NCBI GenBank assembly: GCA_034664425.1
Contig: JAXDHR010000058.1
Span: forward strand, 1 to 6,689
DNA length: 6,689 bases
Origin: DATBDM01 sp034664425
GTDB lineage: Bacteria > Actinomycetota > Thermoleophilia > Solirubrobacterales > Solirubrobacteraceae
Direction: 5' to 3'
Part shown: positions 1 to 5,557 of the stretch, piece by piece
Layout of the letters: the number at the start of each line of letters is the position of its first letter
How positions within the stretch are numbered: the stretch's first letter is position 1
The notes under the pieces: model-generated
The model's database searches: none
What the model saw: only the letters and a program-made list of their open reading frames with translations
Told to the model about the DNA's origin: nothing
Position numbers and translations under genes: made by a program

Positions 1-188
1 TCGCGCGCGGCGTTGGCGCCGTCGACCTCGAAGCGGTCGTGGGCGCTGCGATGCCCCTCGACGAGCCCGATGTCGTGGAACATCGCGCCGATGTACAGCA
101 GCTCGGGGTCATAGCTCAGCCGCATGCGCTCGCCTTGGAGGGCGCCGATGACGCCGACGGCCGCGGTGATGCGCTTGCGGTTGAGCAT
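1..188 (-). CDS. HD-domain protein, N-terminal part (downstream tandem copy, partial)
   Basis: This is the beginning of a second HD-domain metal-dependent hydrolase; the C-terminus lies beyond the left edge. The ATG at 188-186 is preceded by AGGAAG (203-198) with a 9-nt gap, which supports this start. Residues 24-62 are identical to residues 51-89 of the complete neighbour at 379-1017, including the HD pair (His38-Asp39). The 119 bases at the left edge differ from 749-867 at six positions, all synonymous. The first 23 residues are different: a basic start (MLNRKR) and a short hydrophobic stretch replace the neighbour's roughly 50 residues, so the first metal-binding histidine (Asn-His-Ser in the neighbour) is absent. 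It may be a shortened paralogue with altered activity or a decaying duplicate. Identity as an HD-family fragment is secure; function and integrity are not. Confidence 0.75.
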   Translation of the reverse strand, partial: MLNRKRITAAVGVIGALQGERMRLSYDPELLYIGAMFHDIGLVEGHRSAHDRFEVDGANAAR

Positions 189-232
189 GGGGGTTCGCTT
201 CCTGTTTCGGGGTTTGGACACTCCCCTCACTA

Positions 233-250
233 TTCGTCGCGCGAGACGAA
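233..250. repeat. Inverted repeat between the two HD genes
   Basis: TTCGTC and GACGAA form perfect 6-bp arms around a 6-nt spacer (GCGCGA). The repeat lies 45-62 nt upstream of the ATG at 188 and about 130 nt after the stop of the upstream HD gene. It could be an operator for the partial gene. It is a poor terminator candidate because no T-run follows on the minus strand. Chance occurrence is possible in such GC-rich DNA. Confidence 0.3.
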
Positions 251-378
251 AGGACGGCTGTCCGCTCGCACGGTGCGCGCAGGCCGTCGAGTCAGCGGCC
301 GGGGGCTGGACCGGCTGCTCGGTGCGCGTCGAGCCCTGATGACCGCCCGAGCTCTCGGCCTGCTGCGAACCGCAGTGA

Positions 379-1017
379 CTAGTTCGCGTGCTTGGAGGCC
401 CGGATCATCGCGCAGAAGTTCGGGCGCACGTAACCGGGCAGCTTCTCGGCCATCACGTCGGCCTTCACGTTGCCGAACGCCGTCTCGGGCTTGTGGGCAA
501 TGCCGTCGGCGAAGGCCTGGATGATCGATTCCTTGAAGTCGACGCGCGGGTACGCGGCCAGGACGGCCTCGCGCTCGTCGGCGGAGATGTCGTCGTAGCC
601 GAGTCCGAGGACGTCCAGCTCGACGCCGGCGGTGACGAGGGCCACCTCGGGCTCCTTGTGCTGCGGGATGCCGGGCGTGGTGTGCAGCGCGATCGCGTCC
701 CAGACGATGCGCAGGGCGTCGCCGGTGACGCCGTGGCCGGCCAGGAACTCGCGCGCGGCGTTGGCGCCGTCGACCTCGAAGCGGTCATGGGCGCTGCGAT
801 GCCCCTCGACAAGGCCGATGTCATGGAACATCGCGCCGATGTAGAGCAACTCGGGGTCATAGCTCAGGCCCTGGCGGTCGCCCTGCAGGACGCCGAAGGC
901 GTAGACGCGGAGCGAGTGGTTGTAGAGCAGGTCGGACTCGATGCTGCGGATCAGCTCGCCTGCCTCGCGCGCGAGTCGGCTGTCGGGAATGGTGACGGGG
1001 AGGCGCTCGGTGGTCAT
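379..1017 (-). CDS. HD-domain hydrolase, cyanamide hydratase/Ddi2-like
   Basis: A complete 212-aa protein from the ATG at 1017-1015, with GAGG (1027-1024) 6 nt upstream, to TAG at 381-379. An open frame continues upstream of the ATG, but its translation is arginine/proline-rich shadow sequence. The metal-binding HD signature is visible: His34 (in Asn-His-Ser), His65-Asp66 (Phe-His-Asp-Ile-Gly), His112 and probably Asp135. Spacing and flanking sequence (Leu-Tyr-Asn-His-Ser-Leu-Arg, then Pro-Glu-Leu-Leu-Tyr) resemble small cytosolic HD proteins annotated as cyanamide hydratase-like. That family hydrates or hydrolyses small substrates using a bound metal, but the true substrate is unknown here. 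There is no signal peptide or membrane segment. A shortened paralogue lies downstream on the same strand, and the MoxR gene is divergent. HD superfamily is secure; the cyanamide hydratase subgroup is a likely but unproven assignment. Confidence 0.85.
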   Translation of the reverse strand: MTTERLPVTIPDSRLAREAGELIRSIESDLLYNHSLRVYAFGVLQGDRQGLSYDPELLYIGAMFHDIGLVEGHRSAHDRFEVDGANAAREFLAGHGVTGDALRIVWDAIALHTTPGIPQHKEPEVALVTAGVELDVLGLGYDDISADEREAVLAAYPRVDFKESIIQAFADGIAHKPETAFGNVKADVMAEKLPGYVRPNFCAMIRASKHAN

Positions 1018-1235
1018 GCAGGACCTCGCTGGATCGTGGGTGGGAGCACACGATCGCGGGCACGCGGCACGGCGTGGCCTGTCCGACGTGACAGGCTGGG
1101 CTGGACCGGCGGAGCGCGACCGGCGTACGCCGATGGGTGTATCCGGAGCCGTCCGCCTGCACGGGGTGGTGCAGCGCGAAGATACGACCGGCGGCCGACG
1201 ACGGGCCGGGCGCGCGCAGCCACCATACGCGGTCG
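1018..1235. promoter_or_regulatory. Divergent intergenic region with four dyads
   Basis: This 218-bp gap separates the HD gene (minus) from the MoxR gene (plus) and should hold both promoters; no convincing -35/-10 pair is visible. It contains four perfect dyads: GATCGTG/CACGATC (1032-1038 and 1049-1055), GCCTGTC/GACAGGC (1077-1083 and 1090-1096), the palindrome CGGCGTACGCCG (1121-1132), and CTGCAC/GTGCAG (1157-1162 and 1169-1174). Their centres are 43, 40 and 39 bp apart. They could be operators or transcript hairpins. No Shine-Dalgarno sequence is seen before the MoxR ATG. Confidence 0.5.
1077..1096. repeat. 20-bp dyad, candidate operator
   Basis: Perfect 7-bp arms GCCTGTC and GACAGGC flank a 6-nt spacer (CGACGT). 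The size and symmetry fit a dimeric repressor site, and the position between two divergent genes is suitable. There is no direct evidence of binding, and a chance dyad cannot be excluded. Confidence 0.35.
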
Positions 1236-2243
1236 ATGACCGCGCTGTCACAGCACGAGGACTGGCCACGGCGCCAGCGGCGTCTCGCGGCGGCCGCAGA
1301 CCGAGACGAGGCCCCCCCTGCGACGGTCGAGGAGGTCGCGGATCTGGGTGAGCGGCTGCGGGCGGCAACCGCGGCGGCGGTGCAGATGTCCCCCGGCACG
1401 CTGGACATCGTGCTCGCCACGCTGATGGCGGGAGGTCACCTGCTGGTCGAGGACCACCCGGGCGTCGGCAAGACGCGGCTCGCCCGCACGCTCGCGCGCA
1501 GCCTCGACGGACGCTTCGCACGCGTGCAGGCGACGGTCGACCTGCTGCCTGGGGACGTGGTCGGCACCACCGTGTGGCGGCCGGAGAGCGGCCGGTTCCA
1601 GTTCCTGCCCGGACCGGTGTTCGCGAACGTGCTGATCGTCGATGAGCTCAACCGCGCAACCCCCAAGACGCAATCGGGCCTGCTCGAGGCGATGCAGGAG
1701 CGCCAGGTGACCGTCGACGGCAGGACGCGGCCGATCCCGGCGCCGTTCACGGTGATCGCGACCCAGAACCCGGGCGCCGGCCATGACGGCACCTATCCGC
1801 TCCCGGCGGCGCAGCTGGACCGCTTCATGGCGCGAATCTCGCTCGGCTACCCGAGCGCCGAGCAGGAGCTCGCGCTGCTGCGCGACGTCCATGAGCCCGC
1901 TGTCGCGCCCGTCACCCGCCCGGAACGGCTGCTCGCCGCGCAGGAGGCGGCGGCGGGCGTCTACGCGAGCGAGGCGCTCCTGCGCTACGTGGTCGAGGTC
2001 TTGGACGCCACGCGCCGTCATCCGCTCGCCGCGATGGGCGCGAGCCCCCGCGCCGGCGTGCAGCTTCTGGCGGCAGCGCGCGCCCGCGCCGCGCTCGCCG
2101 GCCGCGATCACGTCCTGCCCGACGACGTCCAGGCCCTCGCTGCGGCCGTGCTCGGGCACCGTGTCGAGCCGGCGCCGGCCGCGCCGGCCGGCGCGCAGGC
2201 GCGCATCGTCGCCGAGGCCCTCGCGCGCGTGCGCGCGCGGTGA
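1236..2243 (+). CDS. MoxR-family AAA+ ATPase
   Basis: A 335-aa cytosolic AAA+ ATPase, close to usual MoxR length. Visible motifs in order: Walker A at about 72-80 (His-Pro-Gly-Val-Gly-Lys79-Thr), Walker B at 132-137 (Val-Leu-Ile-Val-Asp136-Glu137), sensor 1 Asn178 in Ala-Thr-Gln-Asn-Pro, a Leu-Asp-Arg-Phe segment at 194-197, and sensor 2 Arg272 in Ala-Ser-Pro-Arg-Ala. MoxR ATPases are thought to act as chaperones that assemble or activate partner proteins, often with DUF58 or VWA proteins; here a DUF58 gene follows with a 4-base overlap. The start is uncertain. The ATG at 1236 gives a plausible polar leader before the ATPase core, but no Shine-Dalgarno precedes it. An in-frame GTG at 1137 would add 33 unconserved-looking residues. 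Leaderless translation or a later start is possible. Family assignment is secure. Confidence 0.93.
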   Translation: MTALSQHEDWPRRQRRLAAAADRDEAPPATVEEVADLGERLRAATAAAVQMSPGTLDIVLATLMAGGHLLVEDHPGVGKTRLARTLARSLDGRFARVQATVDLLPGDVVGTTVWRPESGRFQFLPGPVFANVLIVDELNRATPKTQSGLLEAMQERQVTVDGRTRPIPAPFTVIATQNPGAGHDGTYPLPAAQLDRFMARISLGYPSAEQELALLRDVHEPAVAPVTRPERLLAAQEAAAGVYASEALLRYVVEVLDATRRHPLAAMGASPRAGVQLLAAARARAALAGRDHVLPDDVQALAAAVLGHRVEPAPAAPAGAQARIVAEALARVRAR

Positions 2244-3220
2244 GACGGCCGCTGGCGTGCTTGCTCGCCACCGTGGCGCTCGTCGCCGCGGCGGGAGCCG
2301 CGCCCGCGCCCGCGTTGTTCGGTCCGGCCGTGGGGCTCACCCTGGCCACGGTGGCGGCGTGGACGACCACCATGCTCGCCGTCCGTCGCGTGGTGGTGAC
2401 GAGGGCGCTGCAGGATCCCGAGGTGCGGGAGCACGAGCCGATCCGCATGGTGTTCGAGGTCGCGGGGCTCGGCCGGCTGCCGGTCGCGCTGGAGATCGAG
2501 AACGGCGCGGGAGGATGGAGTCCCCTCGCCCGGGCGGCCGAGCTCACGGTGCCCAGGCGCGGCGCATACCGCCTCGCGCCCTCGAACGTGCGGGTGCGAG
2601 ACTGGCTCGGGATCGCGCAACTGCAGATGACCGCCGGGCGCACGGAGCGGCTGCTGGTCCTTCCTGCGCCCGAGGAAGGCCCGCTGCGCGCAGGGTCGTC
2701 CGGCACGGCCGCGGGCGATCCCGAGCCCGACGGGCTCCAGGCCTATTCCCCGGGCATTCCGGTGGGACGGATCCACTGGCCGGCGATGGCGCGCGGCGCC
2801 GGCCTGCACGCCCGCCGCGTGGCCGCCGGGACGCATGATCTGCCACTGATCGTGGTCGACACGAGTGGAGCGCTGGAGCCGGGCGCGATCGACTGGGCCG
2901 CGCGCACCGCCGCCGGCGCCGTCCTGCGGCTGGCGCGCCGCGGCGGCTGCCGCGTGTGGCTGCCGGGCGACTGTCGTGAGACGACGGTCGCCGATCCGGC
3001 GGCGTGGCACGCACTGCACCGCCGGCTCGCCCACCTCGAGGCTGCGCCGGCGACCCCGGCCCCACCCGAGGCGGTCCGCATCGCAGCCGCCATGGCCGGC
3101 GGGCTCCCCACCCCGCTTCCGCTGCCCCCCGGGGTCGCGCCGAGCGAGCCGGACGGCCCGCCGGGTCGGGAGCTCACCGGCGCTTCGGCAGTTGCGACGC
3201 GACACGGTCGCGGCCGTTAG
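2240..3220 (+). CDS. DUF58 membrane protein
   Basis: A 326-aa protein starting at a GTG that overlaps the MoxR stop (GTGA, 2240-2243), so the two are almost certainly translationally coupled. Two hydrophobic segments at about residues 5-21 and 27-48 suggest an N-terminal membrane hairpin with the rest in the cytoplasm. Residues about 50-140 fit the beta-rich region common in this family, ending Val-Arg-Asp-Trp-Leu-Gly where relatives often have Asp-Pro-Phe-Gly. The DUF58 signature is at about 169-185 (Tyr-Ser-Pro-Gly, then Arg-Ile-His-Trp and Ala-Arg); a proline (181) sits where many members have lysine. Asp207-Thr-Ser-Gly begins a VWA-like region. The tail after about 270 is proline- and alanine-rich, and its last 47 bases overlap the cyclase gene on the other strand. 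Its role with MoxR is probably envelope-related by family association; the specific function is unknown. Confidence 0.88.
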   Translation: MRRPLACLLATVALVAAAGAAPAPALFGPAVGLTLATVAAWTTTMLAVRRVVVTRALQDPEVREHEPIRMVFEVAGLGRLPVALEIENGAGGWSPLARAAELTVPRRGAYRLAPSNVRVRDWLGIAQLQMTAGRTERLLVLPAPEEGPLRAGSSGTAAGDPEPDGLQAYSPGIPVGRIHWPAMARGAGLHARRVAAGTHDLPLIVVDTSGALEPGAIDWAARTAAGAVLRLARRGGCRVWLPGDCRETTVADPAAWHALHRRLAHLEAAPATPAPPEAVRIAAAMAGGLPTPLPLPPGVAPSEPDGPPGRELTGASAVATRHGRGR

Positions 3221-3731
3221 ACGCCGATTCGGGTTGCAGGGCGGCGGTGCAACAGGGGAGCCGATGCGCGGTCACGAGTCCCGAGATGCCGGCCAGCCGC
3301 ATGACGATCTGCTCCGCCTCGGGAGCCTGATGCAGCCCGTCGAGCAACGGCGCGGCGATCAGCAGCTCGCCGGGGCGCGCCTGGTCGCAGAGTCGCGCGC
3401 TCAGATTGACGGCCGCCCCGACGTGGTCGTCGCCCTCGAAGACGACCACCTCGCCGGCGGCGATGCCGCCCCGGAGTGGAAGCGGCCCGTCGGCGCCGAC
3501 GGCGTCGCGGACCGCCGCGGCACACTCGATCGTCGCGCCCGGGTCCGCGCCGCAGACCATGGCCCCATCCCCCAGCCACCTGGTCACGTGCACGCCCGAG
3601 CGCTCAGCCGACGCGCGCAGCCTGGCGCGCAGGTGGGCGAGCACGGCGATCGCGGCGTCGTCGCCACGCGCCTCGTTGTAGGCGGTGAAGCCACAGAGGT
3701 CGAGGAAGGCGAACGTGCGCGGGACGCGCAC
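3174..3731 (-). CDS. Class III adenylate/guanylate cyclase domain protein
   Basis: A 185-aa protein that is essentially a lone class III nucleotide cyclase homology domain, expected to make cAMP (or cGMP) from the nucleoside triphosphate as a dimer. The metal-binding aspartates are present: Asp11 (Phe-Leu-Asp-Leu-Cys-Gly-Phe-Thr) and Asp55 (Leu-Gly-Asp-Gly). Asp102 fits the purine-specifying aspartate, and Asn109 and Arg113 (Val-Asn-Leu-Ser-Ala-Arg) fit the transition-state pair. The lysine normally three residues before Gly-Asp-Gly is Arg51, so activity or base choice may differ. I chose the GTG at 3731-3729, with GAGG (3744-3741) 9 nt upstream, because it falls just before the domain and 20 nt after the regulator's stop. 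The frame is open much further upstream, but that overlaps the regulator and looks like shadow sequence. No sensor or membrane domain is attached; input may come from the GAF protein encoded upstream. The TGA at 3176-3174 lies inside the DUF58 gene. Confidence 0.82.
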   Translation of the reverse strand: MRVPRTFAFLDLCGFTAYNEARGDDAAIAVLAHLRARLRASAERSGVHVTRWLGDGAMVCGADPGATIECAAAVRDAVGADGPLPLRGGIAAGEVVVFEGDDHVGAAVNLSARLCDQARPGELLIAAPLLDGLHQAPEAEQIVMRLAGISGLVTAHRLPCCTAALQPESASNGRDRVASQLPKRR

Positions 3732-3751
3732 GGCTTCGGTCCTCGCGGCTG

Positions 3752-4990
3752 CTAGCGCAGGACCGATGACGTCGCCTCCCCACCGTAGGTGGCTCGAAGC
3801 GAGCAGAGCCGCGAGGCCGCCAGGCTCCGGCGCGGGTCGGAGTAGTCGAGGTTGGCGAGCAGACGCTTCCACGCGGCGAGGTCGTCGCATCCGGACGACG
3901 ACTGGGTCCAGGACCACAGCGCCCCGGCGTCGCCCGTGGTCATCACGGCGTGGCGGAGCCAGCCCTCGAGCGCGTCGCGCTCGCGGATCACGCCGGGCGC
4001 CTCGGAGTGCGCGAGCAGGGGTGCCTCGTAGCGCTCGGCGGCCTCGCGGACCGCACCGCGCGCGAGCAGCGCGGAGACCTGCGCAACGTCGGACTCGACG
4101 TCGATCGCCAGCCGGTACGGCGCGGTGTCGATCCACTGCCCGAGCAGCTTGCGCAGGCGGAAGACCTGTACCCGCACGGCACTCGGACGCCCCACGTCGC
4201 CGTAGAGGTCGGCGGCGAGCTCCTCGCTCGTCATGCCCTCGCGCCGCGCGGAGAGCAGCGCGAGGATCTCGGTGCGGATCGGGCTGAGCCGCAGCGGCCG
4301 TCCATCGAGCTCGACGCACGGCTCGCCGCGCCGGAGCAGCGTGAGCTTCAGCAGGGGCCGGCGCGCGGCCGGGTCGCGCGCGTCGAGCGCGCGCACGACG
4401 AAGGCCTCCCCGTCGTCCACGGGCTCGGCGACCACACGCGGCGCCGCCGCGGCGATCTGATCCACGCCGCCCGCCCGCAGGCGCGCATCGCGCTCGTTCA
4501 TCAGGTAGCGCAGGTGGGACTCGACCGCACGCGCCGTCGCCACGACGCAGCCGAAGCTGTAGGGATGGACCGTGCCCAGCTTGCCGGTCAACTCGATCAC
4601 GCCGAGGATCCGGCCCGTGCCGGGATCGTGGACCGGCGCCGCCGAGCACGTCCGTTCCTGGACGACCTCGCTGAAGTTCATCGACTCGGCGGCACCGCCT
4701 CGGTCGCCCGGCGGACCATCGATCCAGAGGAGCATCCCGCTCGCGTCGCTGACGACGATCACCTGGCCGGTCTCGGCGGCGATCGGGCCGAGGCAGTCCC
4801 GGATGAGCGCCGCTGCAGCGGCGAGCGGATGGGACGGCCGGCCCACGGCCTCGGCCGCCCCGGCGATCGGCGCCCCTCGTCCCGCGACTCGGACTTCGCC
4901 GAGGCACTGCTCCCATGAGTCCTTCAGCGGCTTCGCCGGCACCGTCGACAGCGGCGGGGTGTCGATGGCGACCCATGGGTCTCGTGACAT
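3752..4990 (-). CDS. GAF domain plus winged-helix transcriptional regulator
   Basis: A 412-aa cytosolic regulator. Near the N-terminus, Lys-Asp-Ser-Trp-Glu-Gln-Cys (23-29) is the lead-in typical of AcoR-like GAF regulators. A GAF domain follows at about 55-165, with Met-Asn-Phe (104-106) and Cys-Ser-Ala-Ala-Pro-Val-His-Asp-Pro (115-123). Relatives I recall have about 35 extra residues between these blocks, including a Gly-Thr-Asn/Ser motif, so the GAF core appears internally deleted. Residues about 214-300 form a winged-helix DNA-binding domain (Leu-Ser-Pro-Ile-Arg-Thr-Glu-Ile-Leu to Arg-Leu-Arg-Lys-Leu-Leu). The rest is helical and ends in a family-like tail. There is no AAA+ sigma-54 activation domain. 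The ATG at 4990 shares its first base with the TGA of the 62-aa gene (TGATG), with GAGGGG (5004-4999) 8 nt upstream. It may control the divergent monooxygenase genes, by position only. Confidence 0.85.
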   Translation of the reverse strand: MSRDPWVAIDTPPLSTVPAKPLKDSWEQCLGEVRVAGRGAPIAGAAEAVGRPSHPLAAAAALIRDCLGPIAAETGQVIVVSDASGMLLWIDGPPGDRGGAAESMNFSEVVQERTCSAAPVHDPGTGRILGVIELTGKLGTVHPYSFGCVVATARAVESHLRYLMNERDARLRAGGVDQIAAAAPRVVAEPVDDGEAFVVRALDARDPAARRPLLKLTLLRRGEPCVELDGRPLRLSPIRTEILALLSARREGMTSEELAADLYGDVGRPSAVRVQVFRLRKLLGQWIDTAPYRLAIDVESDVAQVSALLARGAVREAAERYEAPLLAHSEAPGVIRERDALEGWLRHAVMTTGDAGALWSWTQSSSGCDDLAAWKRLLANLDYSDPRRSLAASRLCSLRATYGGEATSSVLR

Positions 4991-5178
4991 CAGTCGGTCC
5001 CCTCAGACACGACCTCGCCCTCGATGAGCGGATCCCAGCGTCGCGGCAGCTCCTTGACGATCGGGACCTGAAAGCCATGGCGCCCCGGACCGGCCACGCA
5101 CTCGGCGTCCCCGCTCGCGTGACGCGCCTGACACGGTCGACCGCCGTTGCGGCCGAGCGGCTGTGGCTCGCTGCTCAC
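4990..5178 (-). CDS. Small protein of unknown function, 62 aa
   Basis: I do not recognise this protein. It runs from the GTG at 5178-5176, with GAGG (5188-5185) 6 nt upstream, to TGA at 4992-4990, which overlaps the regulator ATG by one base. Both junctions argue for a real gene in an operon: 16 nt separate it from the 97-aa gene before it. Codon third positions are mostly G or C, as in neighbouring genes. The protein is hydrophilic, with no signal peptide or membrane segment. Cys16, His20, Cys27 and His34 are spaced in a way that might bind a metal, but this matches no motif I can name. The C-terminal half is charged (Arg-Arg-Trp-Asp-Pro-Leu-Ile-Glu-Gly-Glu). Translational coupling suggests it could be a partner of the GAF regulator. 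Confidence 0.6.
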   Translation of the reverse strand: MSSEPQPLGRNGGRPCQARHASGDAECVAGPGRHGFQVPIVKELPRRWDPLIEGEVVSEGTD

Positions 5179-5194
5179 GCCACGCCTCGCGCGG

Positions 5195-5488
5195 TCATGT
5201 TCCCAGCGTCCAGCTGAGCGGCAGCGTCCAGCTGATCGGCGGCAACGAGACGCCGGGCGAGCGCACGTGCAGACCAGGGTCGATCACCTTGCCGTTGATG
5301 ATCGTCGGGGCGATGTCCACGCTGATCGGTCCGACGCGCGGCGGCGTGAACGTGAGCGCGGGCGGCGTGGTCGCGGGTGCCGTCGCCGCCGGCGCCGTGG
5401 TCGCGGCACTCGCGATCGCCGCTGGGGCGGCGAGCGTGAGCAGGCCGGCGGCGGTTGCGGCGGCCCAGAGGGGCTTTCGAGTCAGCAT
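5195..5488 (-). CDS. Small secreted protein, 97 aa
   Basis: An exported protein of unknown function. The ATG at 5488 has AAGGAG (5498-5493) 4 nt upstream. Residues 1-28 form a classical signal peptide: basic start (Arg4, Lys5), hydrophobic core, cleavage probably after Ala-Ser-Ala (26-28). The mature part is about 69 residues. It begins with an Ala/Thr/Pro-rich linker (29-44), followed by a block starting Leu45-Thr-Phe and containing Pro-Thr-Ile-Ile (61-64). It ends with a doubled Ser-Trp-Thr-Leu (86-89 and 92-95) produced by an 18-bp tandem repeat. Residues 45-64 align without gaps to residues 59-78 of the 102-aa protein encoded just upstream, with 10 of 20 identical, so the two appear paralogous. 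There is no cysteine, lipobox or sortase motif, so release or loose wall association is likely. Gene call is firm; function is unknown. Confidence 0.8.
   Translation of the reverse strand: MLTRKPLWAAATAAGLLTLAAPAAIASAATTAPAATAPATTPPALTFTPPRVGPISVDIAPTIINGKVIDPGLHVRSPGVSLPPISWTLPLSWTLGT
5204..5239. repeat. 18-bp tandem repeat at the 3' end of the 97-aa gene
   Basis: Two adjacent 18-bp units (5204-5221 and 5222-5239) begin with cagcgtccagctga and differ at one base (5218 G against 5236 T). The period is a multiple of three, so it encodes a duplicated six-residue unit containing Ser-Trp-Thr-Leu without breaking the frame. It looks like a slippage duplication. Confidence 0.85.
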
Positions 5489-5517
5489 CGGTCTCCTTGG
5501 CGGATCGCGTGGGTGGT

Positions 5518-5541
5518 GCGGGCAGGCACATGCCTGCCCGC
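5518..5541. repeat. 24-bp hairpin between the two secreted-protein genes
   Basis: Perfect 11-bp arms (gcgggcaggca and tgcctgcccgc) flank two bases. It lies 16 nt after the stop of the 102-aa gene and about 20 nt before the ribosome site of the 97-aa gene, in a 69-nt gap. On the minus strand no T-run follows, so it is not a standard intrinsic terminator. It may attenuate, stabilise the upstream mRNA, or bind a regulator. Confidence 0.6.
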
Positions 5542-5557
5542 GTGACCATCCGTGCGG

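Noticed and set aside
363..375. Small hairpin CTGCG-aac-CGCAG just after the HD gene stop, as a terminator
   Set aside because: Only 5 bp of stem and no T-run on the minus strand.
388..1239. Long plus-strand open frame across the HD gene
   Set aside because: It is the complement of a gene with clear HD motifs; its product has no recognisable domain.
3732..5078. A 634-aa cyclase with a long N-terminal extension
   Set aside because: The extension is arginine/alanine/glycine-rich and lies opposite the well-supported regulator frame; it is an open shadow frame of GC-rich DNA. The GTG at 3731 has a ribosome site.
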